From the NCBI GenBank assembly GCA_016278505.1, contig JADQBQ010000014.1, positions 1 to 64,000 on the forward strand: 64,000 nucleotides of DNA, given 5' to 3'. The notes below the pieces were generated by a model. The model made no database searches, was not told the origin of the DNA, and worked only from the letters and a program-made list of their open reading frames with translations. How positions within the stretch are numbered: position 1 is the first letter of the stretch; each line of letters opens with the position of its first letter. Source of the stretch: Clostridiales bacterium. GTDB taxonomy: Bacteria; Bacillota; Desulfotomaculia; Desulfotomaculales; VENG01. Shown one piece after another: positions 48,939 to 57,513 of the stretch. A program made the position numbers and the translations under genes.

Positions 48939-49271
48939 ATGTCATTATTTGAATGGCTCCTGATTGGGCATTTAGTAGGAGATTTTTTGCTTCAAAACCG
49001 GTGGATGGCGGAGAACAAAGCGCGGTACTGGGGTCCGCTGCTGGTGCATTGCTTAGTCTACACCTCTGCTGTTTCGCTCCTGGCCCTCTGCGCCGGAGGA
49101 TTGTCTTGGCCAGGAATTATAATAGTATTTGCCGCGCACATTGTCCTGGACCGCCGCAAATTTACTGACTTCTGGGCCAACAAAATCACCAATGCCGATA
49201 TGCCGTGGTTAAAAATTATGATTGATCAGAGCTGGCACCTGGTGGTGCTGGCTGCTGCAACTTTAGTATAG
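48939..49271 (+). CDS. DUF3307 membrane protein
   Basis: 110 residues, three or four helices, with the DUF3307 pattern LLIGHLVGDFLLQNRWMAEN, LLVHCLVYTSAVSLL and FAAHIVLDRRKFTDFW. The function of the family is unknown. It begins three bases after the cyclase stop, so the two are probably translated from one message; whether it works with the cyclase is open. Confidence 0.8.
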   Translation: MSLFEWLLIGHLVGDFLLQNRWMAENKARYWGPLLVHCLVYTSAVSLLALCAGGLSWPGIIIVFAAHIVLDRRKFTDFWANKITNADMPWLKIMIDQSWHLVVLAAATLV

Positions 49272-49350
49272 CCTAGAACAGGGACGGTTGTATCCCGAAT
49301 AATGATTACGGTTTTCAGTTGGGTAATAAACCCCTCCCCATGTCCCAATT

Positions 49351-49409
49351 TCGTACGATTTATCTTAATATTGTACAATTTAGTTATGCATAGTATAATT
49401 GTCGTACGA
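49351..49409 (+). promoter_or_regulatory. Three-palindrome operator array
   Basis: TCGTACGA (49351-49358), TTGTACAA (49371-49378) and TCGTACGA (49402-49409) share the core GTAC. Their spacings, 20 and 31 bp, are about two and three helical turns, so all lie on one face. The second covers the -35 and the third the likely start point. Confidence 0.7.
49371..49399 (+). promoter_or_regulatory. Promoter of the Phd-Uma2 fusion gene
   Basis: TTGTAC at -35 (49371-49376), a 17-bp spacer and TATAAT at -10 (49394-49399). Transcription would start near 49406, inside the third palindrome. Confidence 0.75.
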
Positions 49410-49419
49410 GGTGATGGAT

Positions 49420-50169
49420 GTGAGCGGTACCATAAAAGTTATTACAGCTACAGATCTTAAGACAAATTTAGGCAAGTACATTGACTACGTGATTGAAGAC
49501 CACGAGGTTATCGTTACCAAAAACGGCAAAAAAGCAGTACGACTTACGCCTTATATTACAGAAATCGAACGATATTTTACGGTTAAGGAAAATGCGAAAG
49601 ATTATCTGTACGGCGGCAAAAAGGTCTCATATGAAGAGTTTATGGAGATATACGAGAAAAGCGAGCTAAGAATGGAGTATATCAACGGCGAAATATTTCT
49701 TTTGACTTCCCCCGACACCTTCCACCAGGGTATTTCCGGGAACCTGTACACCCATCTGAGAGCATACTTGCAAGACAAAAAATGCAAGGTTTTTTATGCG
49801 CCTTTTGATGTTCATTTTTATAAACAAGAGTTTGAAACACCTGATGTAATGCAGCCCGATTTACTCATCGCATGTGATTTAGAAGCTAATGTTAATGAAA
49901 AAGGGCGCTATATGGGTACACCCTCACTATGCATTGAAATTATATCCAAAAACACCCGCTCAAAGGATATGGTAGATAAGCTCAATACGTATATGTTGTC
50001 TGGTGTGAGGGAATTCTGGATCGTCGACCCTGGTAAGCGTTCAGTTCTGGTATATGGCTTTAAAGATTTTGAAATTGATGAATACACTGCCTATAAGATT
50101 GGAGATACATTAAACTCTTACTTTTTTGAAGGTTTAGAGATAGCGGCAGATGGAATATTTGAAGTTTAG
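49420..50169 (+). CDS. Phd/YefM antitoxin-like domain fused to a Uma2 nuclease-like domain
   Basis: The start is GTG 49420 with GAGGTG six bases upstream; a TTG at 49399 is inside the promoter. Residues 1-45 (IKVITATDLKTNLGKYIDYV, then EVIVTKNGKKAVRLTPY) match the DNA-binding half of Phd/YefM antitoxins. Residues about 70-249 are a Uma2 domain (MEYINGEIFLLTSPDTFHQG, VMQPDLLIACDLEANV, PSLCIEIISKNTRSKDMVDK, REFWIVDPGKRSVLVYGF) with the PD-(D/E)XK residues. Phd normally represses its own operon, and the promoter carries matching palindromes, so the fusion probably regulates itself. No separate toxin gene is present. Confidence 0.8.
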   Translation: MSGTIKVITATDLKTNLGKYIDYVIEDHEVIVTKNGKKAVRLTPYITEIERYFTVKENAKDYLYGGKKVSYEEFMEIYEKSELRMEYINGEIFLLTSPDTFHQGISGNLYTHLRAYLQDKKCKVFYAPFDVHFYKQEFETPDVMQPDLLIACDLEANVNEKGRYMGTPSLCIEIISKNTRSKDMVDKLNTYMLSGVREFWIVDPGKRSVLVYGFKDFEIDEYTAYKIGDTLNSYFFEGLEIAADGIFEV

Positions 50170-50207
50170 AGGCACAATCATGCATAATTAAAACAGAGTA
50201 ACTTTTA

Positions 50208-50257
50208 TAAAAAAGAAAAAAGCAAGGGATTCACCCTGCTATGGGTAAAATCCCTTG
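50208..50257 (-). terminator. Terminator of the giant secreted-protein gene
   Basis: CAAGGGATT (50223-50231) pairs with AATCCCTTG (50249-50257), with an inner ACCC/GGGT; minus-strand T-runs follow (A-rich 50208-50222 on plus). It lies between convergent genes. Confidence 0.85.
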
Positions 50258-50291
50258 TCCGTTAACAATTCTCTGATAATGATATCATACC

Positions 50292-53200
50292 CTACCGGGT
50301 GATGGTGATCTCCCGCGTAGCTGCGTTCCAGTCCACTTGTGCACCCAGGGTCTCGCTGATAAAGCGCAGGGGCACGAAGGTACGTCCGGGCGGGATAACT
50401 GCCGGGGCGCAATCGATAGCCTGTTTTTCGCCGTTCACCAGAACACCCGGTGACCCGATAGTCAGGACGATCTCTTTGCCCCCGTCCCCAATCACAATCT
50501 GGCGGGTATCAGTTTTCCAATCCACCGATGCTTCCAGGGCTTCACTGACAAAGCGAATGGGCACCAGGGTCCGGTCCGCCGCCGTATCAACATAGGGCGC
50601 GGCGTCCAGGGTGTAGGTTTCGCCGTCCAATGTAGCCGGCTTGTGCCCCGGAATGAGGGTGATGACGGTTTCCGGTTGTTCCTTTTCTTTCGCCAGCATA
50701 ACTGTGTACAAGCTGAACTTATCTGTACGGAAGGTAAAAGTCTTTGTTTCCGGGTCGTAGCTGCCCCCCAGTTGGACGGGGTTCACATTACCGTTTTCGT
50801 CCACTTCCAGCCGTACACCGGTAAGTTGACTGATTTGTTCTCCCGTTAGCTCGCCCAGGTCCGACAAATCTACAGTTACGATTACGGGCTCGCCGAATTC
50901 GGTGATTTCTTCGCTATCTTCATCATTTTCACCACCACCGCTGACCAGGGCCGTCAGCTCGAATACCTTGCCGCCAATTTCGAACAGGCCGGTGGTTTCC
51001 CCGGGCGGAGTACGGGCCAGTATGTCTTCCTTCTCTTCGACACCGGTTTCCCGGGCCCCGATTTCCATTATCGCATCTTCTCCCGCCTCTTCGATTTGTT
51101 CAGTGTCCAGTGCGCCGGGCGGGAAATCCACCCTGACCCCGGTGTTTTCCACGGTGAGAGGCTTTTCGTGTTCGGCCAGTTTCCTGATAACCTTGGAGGA
51201 GATTTCCGCGCTTTCGCTGCCGGAACCAGTTAAGGAAAGCGACGCATTCCCCTTTTCAACCAATACTTGGTCCAGCATATTATCAGCACTGGTTTCTACT
51301 ACATCACTGATTATAGATGTTTCTTGTTCACTGGAATCACTGCTGCTACCACCGGAATCCTTTCCGTTTACGGTCAAGCTAAAGTCTTTGCCGGTACTCC
51401 GGCCCCCGCTGTCCTTTACTACAATGTTTACGGTGAAAATACCTGCAGCCCCGGGATTTCCGCTGATTTCACCGGTGGAAACGTCTATTTTTAACCCTTC
51501 AGGCAATCCATCTACACTCCAGTTATAGGGGGCTACCCCGCCACTGGCAGCCAAGCTCACGGTGTATGACCTGCCCACCTTACCGGAAGGCAACCCGGTC
51601 GTATCAATAGCTAATTCCGCTACTAGGGGTTCTTCTTCCGTCACGTTAACCGTCCACTCTTTGGTGGAACCGTCTTCTGCGGTCACTACGTAGATCACCG
51701 GGTTTGTAAAGTCATTGGCACTTGTTCCGCTCACCTGGGCCGTACCCTCTATCGCCGCACCGGCTCCTTCAGACAGCTCAAAGGTCGCCACCAGGTTAGT
51801 TAAGTCAGTACCGCGGGCTACCTCTATGTCAATGATGCCCTCAGCGGAATTAATGGTCGCCCCGCCGGTCTGCTTTGCAAAGCTGAAGGCGGTTATCTCT
51901 GCTGCACTGTTTGCCGGTGGTTCCCCTGTTATCATGGTGACTTTTGCCGGCATGGCCTGAAGATTCAACTTGCTATCTTCGGCTGCCACGTAAATATCAT
52001 ATCCCGTTCCTGGAGCCAGCCCGGAAATCGCTGCCCTGCCTTCGATGCCGGCAGTCAGTGCCAGGGAACCTTTGCGCTTATCCGCCACAATTGTACCCGT
52101 GGACTCCTGCCCGTCTCTCACTTGCACCGCCGTTGGGACATCCGCCCCGCCGTTCAAGACTACGTAGTATGCACTGCCATTTTCGTTGGTTTGTACGAAC
52201 AGCGTAAATCCTGTTTCTGTAACAGCAGCAGCCTGCGGGTAATTATCTGCCCACTCCGGCGGTGTGGTATCAGATCCGGCAATAATAGTCAGGTTAAAGG
52301 CCCTGGTGTCGCTGGCCGTTCCCTTGCTTATGGTGGCCGTAAGGGTGACTGTTATGTCTCCCCGGGTACTGGTCGGTCTGGTAACCGCTCCGGTGGCCGT
52401 ATTGATCCAACCTTCATCCGGCGTTACGCTCCAGTTGATGGTTGTGCCGTTGGCACCGGCGGTTACCAGGCTCAAATCTTCTTTTATACTGTCTTGAGTG
52501 ATGTTATCGCCATTGATCACATCAAAGGTAAGCGCTGCCTTGTCTAGCGCTACCCCCTGTGCGTCTGTCTGTTCTAATGCGGTAAATGTATTAGATTGGA
52601 CAATCATCCCCCCGCTTCCCGCGAGCACGAAGGTGTCATTCCCGTAAGCCGCATCCCAATAGCCGGTAAATGAATGAGGTCCCGGTATGCTGTTCCAGTT
52701 TTCTCCGTCATCGGAAATAAGAATGGTGTCATTAAGCCCAACGGCCGTAAATAATCCACCACCATAAGCTACATTTTTTAAGAATGTGGAAACACCGGAA
52801 TTCCCTTCATTCCAGTTAACCCCATTCTGAGAGGTACGTATAATCCCGGAATCTCCAACAGCTATAAAGGCACCTTCTCCGAACCCGACTCCGGTAACCC
52901 TCGTGAATCCCGTAGGATCCACCATGCTCACCGGGTCACTCCAGGTCAACCCGTCAACGGAAGTTCGTGCCCGGCAGTTATTATATTCGGTGGCCACAAA
53001 AACTCCGTTGCCGAAGGTGACACCCCACTGGTTATAGGTATTCCCCGAGGATATTTCTGAACAGGTCCAGTCCGCCCCGTTTTCCGAAGTTAGAATGATA
53101 TCTTCACCCACTGCGACAAACCGGCCGTTACCGTAAACGACTCTCCGGAGTGAATTAGTGTAAGCGATTTCCGCCCTGGTCCAAGTTTCGCCGTGGTCTG

Positions 53201-56009
53201 TGGAGTAGATGATGTTCCCATACGGAGTGTCACCTACCCATTCAGTTTGTCCCACGGCGACGATAACGCCTCCGCCGGAGACAACCCCACGCAGCAGCCC
53301 ATAAGTCCCCGTAGAGGAAGAATCCTGCCTGGTCCAATTAATGCCGTCCGGCGAGGTTAATACGTTGCCGTAAGCTCCTACCACCACGAAATTGGTCCCG
53401 TCATAAGTGGCGCCAAAGAAATTGATCGTAGTGTCGATGTTCGACTCTGTCCATTGATAAATAGGCGTTGCCGCTACCGTTACCGTAACCATCCATTCTT
53501 TGGTGGTGGAACCGTCTTCTGCGGTCACGACATAGGTTACGGGATTTGAAAAGTCATTTGTGGTCGTACCGCTTACCTGTGGTGTACCGTTCACCGCTAC
53601 ACTTGCCCCTTCAGACAGCCCGAAGGTCGCTACCAGGCTTGTTAAATCGGTACCGTAGACAACTTCGATGGTAATGGTGCCCGAATTGGCATCAATGGTT
53701 GCCGGGCCGGTCTGCTCGGTAAAGCTGTAAGCGGTAATTTCGGCTTCATTGCTCGCCGATACCGTTGCACTTATTTCTGCGGGCAAACAATGGTTATCAG
53801 TTGTCCCGTCACCCAACTGGCCAATACCATTCATACCCCAGGACCATAAGCTGCCGTCAGATTTGATGGCAAAGCTGTCACGATTACCGGCGGAAATGCC
53901 GCACCAGTTGGTACCGCCAACTTCGGTAGGGGTATATCTTTCACTTTCTATGGGCAGAGTACCTAACTGACCACAAACGTTATTGCCCCAGGCCCATAAA
54001 GTACCGTTCTTTTTTATCGCCAAGATGTGGTCAATCCCTGCCTCTGCAGTGGCCCAGTCAGTATCTGCATTTATCTTAACAGGAGAATCAAACATAGTAT
54101 CTTCTGTGGGATCACTACCTAGTTGACCAAATTCATTGTAACCCCAACCCCACAGGGTGCCGTCGGACTTTATGGCCAGTGAAAAGTCCTTTCCCACAGA
54201 AGCATGTATCCAATCACTGCCCGTTCCTATTCTAATTGGGGCATTGGAATCGGAAGCACTACCATTACCCAACTGGCCCCAGCCGTCATAACCCCAAGCC
54301 CATAAAGTACCGTCATTTTTAATGGCTAAAGCATGAACTCCAAAACCGCCTCCTCCAAGGAAGACAGCATGCCAGTCGTTATCAGTTCCAACTTGAGTTG
54401 GAACATCCCTGTCAGCAGTATCACCCAGACCTAATTGGCCATATTTATTCCTGCCCCAGGTCCACAGGGTACCGTCGGATTTTACGGCAGCACTGCACTC
54501 GTAACCGGCGGCAATGTGCACCCAGTCATCATCAGTACCTAGCCGGATCGGTTCGTGCTGTGCATGCGGGTAGGTATCATCGGGCCCAATACCTAATTGA
54601 CCGAAAGTATTATTGCCCCAGGTCCAGAGGGTACCGTCGGATTTCAAGGCTAGACTGTGGTCATCGCCACAAACCAGGGAAAGCCACTGGCCACCGGCAT
54701 TTAAGGGAACGGGACTGCTGGTGCTGTGTGTGCTGCCGTCGCCTACCTGTCCAACGGAATTGTTACCCCAGCCCCACAAAGTGCCGTCACCGGCCAGGGC
54801 TTCGGTATTCCGGTTCCCGGCACAAACTTTTTCCCAGTTACCGTCAGGGAGGGTAATATCTATCGTGGCCGGGCCCGTAGAAGTCCAATTGCCCTCTCCG
54901 TCTCCGGCTTCCACCTTAAACATATACGGAGTGCCCGGGGACAAACCTGTCACGCTGTAGTTGTATACATTCCCGGCTACCGTATCCTCCACACTTCCGT
55001 CACAATATATCCTGTATAGCGTAACTTCTATATTATCATCAGCTTGTGACCAGTTTAGAGTCAGGCCGGTTTCTGCTACCTCCGATGCCCAAACACTGCT
55101 GCCCTGGGGCCAGATCGGGACCTCGGGCGGTGCTGTAGTCACGTTAACCGTCCATTCTTTAGTGGTGGTGCCGCCTTCTGCCGTTACTACGTAAGTCACC
55201 GGGGCGCCCTGCAGGTTCCCCTTGCTATCATTGGCCACTACATAAATGTCATAAACCGTCCCGGGATTCAATCCGAAAATATTGGCGCCGAATTCGCCGG
55301 AGCCGGTCAAAAGGGTGAAACCCCGGCGGTCACCGGCCACTGGGGCACCCGTGCTGTCCAGCCCATCCCTGACTTGCTCCGCACCGGGGGCACCCGCGCC
55401 TTCCTCCAGGACCACGTAGCTGGCTTTACAACCGGCCTCATTGGTATCTACCAACAGCGTTAACTCCGTAGCCTGGATGCCTGTGACTTTCGGGTAACCA
55501 CTGGCCCATTCCGGCGGGTCCGTATCCGGAGACAACAAGGTTGTGACGTCTTTTTTCACCGGGCCGGTCTGCAGATTGGCCTCGCTATCTTCAGCAACAA
55601 CATAAACATCATAGGCCGTCCCTTGAGTTAACTGGCCCACTCCGTATTCATATTCTGTGTTGGCAGTCAAATCCATGTAGCCTTTGCGCATGTACCCTAC
55701 AAACGCTCCAGTGCCGTCCTTGCCTGCCTTGACCTGTTGCGCGTCGGGAGCGGCTGTCCCGTCTTCCAGGACCACGTAGTAAGCGGTGCTGTCTTCATCC
55801 GCCTGGAGTGACAGCTGGAACGATGTGTAGCCCGGATTGTCCGCATAAACAGCCTCCCACACCGGCGGGTCCGTATCCTGGGCATTAGCTTCGCCGGGCA
55901 TGTAGGCAAACATGCCAAAAAGCATTACGACTAAGGTTATTAAAACTGTAAAATGCTGCTTCTTACATTTTGGAGCTTGTAGTCTTCCGCTTGAAGAGTA
56001 ATAAACCAT
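50292..56009 (-). CDS. Giant secreted protein: Fn3-like, RCC1 propeller, second propeller, Ig-like and copper-amine-oxidase-N-like domains
   Basis: The 1905-residue protein has a signal peptide (about 18-43), Fn3-like modules beginning DTDPPVWE and DTDPPEWA (45-385), seven RCC1 blades (about 388-746; SDGTLWTWGNNTFGQLG-type units), a DUF5018-like module (751-846), a second propeller of reporter-style repeats such as YGGGLFTAVGLNDTILISDD (850-1136), more Ig/Fn3-like modules (1150-1460), a putative Ig domain (PSGKVGRSYTVSLAASGG), a Ser-rich linker, and two copper-amine-oxidase-N-like stalk repeats at the end (LVPIRFVSEALEASVDW and [17 protein letters not shown]), which bind the cell surface in other Firmicutes. 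GGGAGGG lies before the ATG. Likely a surface adhesin or sensor. Confidence 0.85.
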   Translation of the reverse strand: MVYYSSSGRLQAPKCKKQHFTVLITLVVMLFGMFAYMPGEANAQDTDPPVWEAVYADNPGYTSFQLSLQADEDSTAYYVVLEDGTAAPDAQQVKAGKDGTGAFVGYMRKGYMDLTANTEYEYGVGQLTQGTAYDVYVVAEDSEANLQTGPVKKDVTTLLSPDTDPPEWASGYPKVTGIQATELTLLVDTNEAGCKASYVVLEEGAGAPGAEQVRDGLDSTGAPVAGDRRGFTLLTGSGEFGANIFGLNPGTVYDIYVVANDSKGNLQGAPVTYVVTAEGGTTTKEWTVNVTTAPPEVPIWPQGSSVWASEVAETGLTLNWSQADDNIEVTLYRIYCDGSVEDTVAGNVYNYSVTGLSPGTPYMFKVEAGDGEGNWTSTGPATIDITLPDGNWEKVCAGNRNTEALAGDGTLWGWGNNSVGQVGDGSTHSTSSPVPLNAGGQWLSLVCGDDHSLALKSDGTLWTWGNNTFGQLGIGPDDTYPHAQHEPIRLGTDDDWVHIAAGYECSAAVKSDGTLWTWGRNKYGQLGLGDTADRDVPTQVGTDNDWHAVFLGGGGFGVHALAIKNDGTLWAWGYDGWGQLGNGSASDSNAPIRIGTGSDWIHASVGKDFSLAIKSDGTLWGWGYNEFGQLGSDPTEDTMFDSPVKINADTDWATAEAGIDHILAIKKNGTLWAWGNNVCGQLGTLPIESERYTPTEVGGTNWCGISAGNRDSFAIKSDGSLWSWGMNGIGQLGDGTTDNHCLPAEISATVSASNEAEITAYSFTEQTGPATIDANSGTITIEVVYGTDLTSLVATFGLSEGASVAVNGTPQVSGTTTNDFSNPVTYVVTAEDGSTTKEWMVTVTVAATPIYQWTESNIDTTINFFGATYDGTNFVVVGAYGNVLTSPDGINWTRQDSSSTGTYGLLRGVVSGGGVIVAVGQTEWVGDTPYGNIIYSTDHGETWTRAEIAYTNSLRRVVYGNGRFVAVGEDIILTSENGADWTCSEISSGNTYNQWGVTFGNGVFVATEYNNCRARTSVDGLTWSDPVSMVDPTGFTRVTGVGFGEGAFIAVGDSGIIRTSQNGVNWNEGNSGVSTFLKNVAYGGGLFTAVGLNDTILISDDGENWNSIPGPHSFTGYWDAAYGNDTFVLAGSGGMIVQSNTFTALEQTDAQGVALDKAALTFDVINGDNITQDSIKEDLSLVTAGANGTTINWSVTPDEGWINTATGAVTRPTSTRGDITVTLTATISKGTASDTRAFNLTIIAGSDTTPPEWADNYPQAAAVTETGFTLFVQTNENGSAYYVVLNGGADVPTAVQVRDGQESTGTIVADKRKGSLALTAGIEGRAAISGLAPGTGYDIYVAAEDSKLNLQAMPAKVTMITGEPPANSAAEITAFSFAKQTGGATINSAEGIIDIEVARGTDLTNLVATFELSEGAGAAIEGTAQVSGTSANDFTNPVIYVVTAEDGSTKEWTVNVTEEEPLVAELAIDTTGLPSGKVGRSYTVSLAASGGVAPYNWSVDGLPEGLKIDVSTGEISGNPGAAGIFTVNIVVKDSGGRSTGKDFSLTVNGKDSGGSSSDSSEQETSIISDVVETSADNMLDQVLVEKGNASLSLTGSGSESAEISSKVIRKLAEHEKPLTVENTGVRVDFPPGALDTEQIEEAGEDAIMEIGARETGVEEKEDILARTPPGETTGLFEIGGKVFELTALVSGGGENDEDSEEITEFGEPVIVTVDLSDLGELTGEQISQLTGVRLEVDENGNVNPVQLGGSYDPETKTFTFRTDKFSLYTVMLAKEKEQPETVITLIPGHKPATLDGETYTLDAAPYVDTAADRTLVPIRFVSEALEASVDWKTDTRQIVIGDGGKEIVLTIGSPGVLVNGEKQAIDCAPAVIPPGRTFVPLRFISETLGAQVDWNAATREITITR

Positions 56010-56407
56010 TTTTCTCCCTCCCTTTTAACAATCAACCTTTTAAATTAATCAACCCGGGACTTTTTTCCCAGATCCCCCGGTGAACACACCTTATAGACTA
56101 AGACTTCAAACATGGAAAACCGTTAAATCGCTTATATAAATCTAGCAAAAACGGTCGTCTCAAGCTTGCTTCTCATTGCTATATTCTTGAGTGTCATTGC
56201 TGAATTATTATCCCTACCATAAAATCGGGAAGGCAAATCATGAGACAGAGAAAGAAGACTCGGTTCAGGGGGGGTTACCCCATCTAAACCCTAGTCGCCC
56301 TTATTTCGAGCTACAGCCTGTGCGAAGGTAATATGCACAAAAAAAGAACAAGCTCCGATTACAAAACCGGTGCCTGCCCACTTTTTGCGCTTATTATCCA
56401 AAATAAC
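56010..56407 (-). other. Long leader / upstream region of the giant gene
   Basis: About 400 bp without a coding frame. On the minus strand, near 56310-56262, GACTAGGGTT and GGGGT pair with AACCCC and AACCGAGTC to form a nested hairpin, and GGGATCTGGG/CCCGGG lies nearer the gene. A structured leader is possible. No known riboswitch consensus is recognised. Confidence 0.35.
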
Positions 56408-56452
56408 AAAAAAAGACACGCATTAAATCAGTTACCTTAATGCGCGCTTTTT
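56408..56452 (-). terminator. Terminator of the AraC-family gene
   Basis: Minus strand: GCGCGCATTAA, loop, TTAATGCGTGTC and TTTTTTT. Stem and loop share the pattern GCGCGC..TAAGG.AAC.GATTTA with the hairpin after rpoN. Confidence 0.85.
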
Positions 56453-56485
56453 AATTTTTCCAGCTTTTTAACTACTGCGTATTCC

Positions 56486-57385
56486 CTAACCGGATACGTC
56501 CTTGTCCGAAAATGTCCTGCAATACTCCGACGGGCACATACCTACCATCCTTCTAAACACACGGGAAAAATGGCTGGAAGAGCTGAACCCGCACCTATAG
56601 CCGGTTTCCGTCACTGTTGTTTTCCCACTCTCAAGTAGTTGTTTGGCTTTTTCAATTTTTATCTCGAGAAAATACCTGTACGGTGTTTTTCCGGTTTCCT
56701 TCTTAAAGATGCGGGCAAAGTGATAGAGGCTGAAACTGGAAACTTCGGCCAGATCGTTAAGGGAAAAATCCCGGTTATAATTCTCATGGAGAAAATCGAT
56801 GGCCTTATCGATGTCTTTTCTTGCATTCGGAACCGGTTGACCGGTTTTGACCACCGTGCTTTGGATGTCGTTCTTAATCGTTCTCAGAAGGTAAATGGTA
56901 ATCTGCTGGCTAAGATGATCTAGCACAAACCGGTATCCGGACTGTTTATTTTGGGCCTCGTTTACGAAAAGGCGAATCAACATTCGCAAATTAAAGTCTA
57001 TTTTTGTATTCTCGTTGTCAAAGAAGACCCTTTGTTTGCCGAATACCTGCTGAGTCACTTCATCCATAAGGCGGTTATCGACCGCCAGGGAAATAAAATG
57101 AACTCCGGGTTGAAGCCGGCTTGCACCGTGGAATTGCCCCGGATTTATAGGAACTATGCAATCCTTTGCACCAACAAAACCCTCGTTTTCAATAATACCA
57201 AAAGCCATGGTCATAGAAGGAATTAAGAACTCGTAACTTGCGTGGGCATGCTGACCGGAAGGTAAGTCAACATTGAAATGGGGAATGGCAACCAGCATCC
57301 GGGAATTTCCATACATGCCCACAATTCTATTGAAGTTTGGCAAAGGACCCTTGCCAACCAGCCGGTCAACTACCTCCTGCATCAC
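56486..57385 (-). CDS. AraC-family transcriptional regulator
   Basis: The 299-residue protein has an N-terminal cupin-like ligand domain (HFNVDLPSGQHAHASYEFLI, then FVGAKDCIVPINPGQFHGAS) and a C-terminal double helix-turn-helix (AIDFLHENYNRDFSLNDLAE, FSLYHFARIFKKETGKTPYR, VTETGYRCGFSSSSHFSRVF). The target and ligand are unknown; the gene for the giant secreted protein downstream, 477 bp away with a terminator between, is a candidate target by position only. The start is GTG 57385 with GGGAGG upstream. Confidence 0.9.
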   Translation of the reverse strand: MMQEVVDRLVGKGPLPNFNRIVGMYGNSRMLVAIPHFNVDLPSGQHAHASYEFLIPSMTMAFGIIENEGFVGAKDCIVPINPGQFHGASRLQPGVHFISLAVDNRLMDEVTQQVFGKQRVFFDNENTKIDFNLRMLIRLFVNEAQNKQSGYRFVLDHLSQQITIYLLRTIKNDIQSTVVKTGQPVPNARKDIDKAIDFLHENYNRDFSLNDLAEVSSFSLYHFARIFKKETGKTPYRYFLEIKIEKAKQLLESGKTTVTETGYRCGFSSSSHFSRVFRRMVGMCPSEYCRTFSDKDVSG

Positions 57386-57513
57386 GTAAGCCTCCCATCG
57401 CGATTAAATGCTTCCTGAAAATTTATTCAGGATGCTCTTCCCTTTCAAGTAAATACTCGTCAAACCCAGTTTATCATGCAATCTATCCCTATGCCGCGGG
57501 CGAAAGGCGATAA

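Noticed and set aside
49420-50169. Classical two-gene Phd-Doc module
   Set aside because: No toxin frame follows; the Phd domain is fused to a Uma2 domain instead.
56230-56340. Possible cyclic-di-GMP riboswitch before the giant gene (GCACAGG and CGAAA words, nested hairpin)
   Set aside because: The conserved GGGACGCAAAGCC block and the receptor tetraloop pattern are absent; only short words match, so no riboswitch is claimed.
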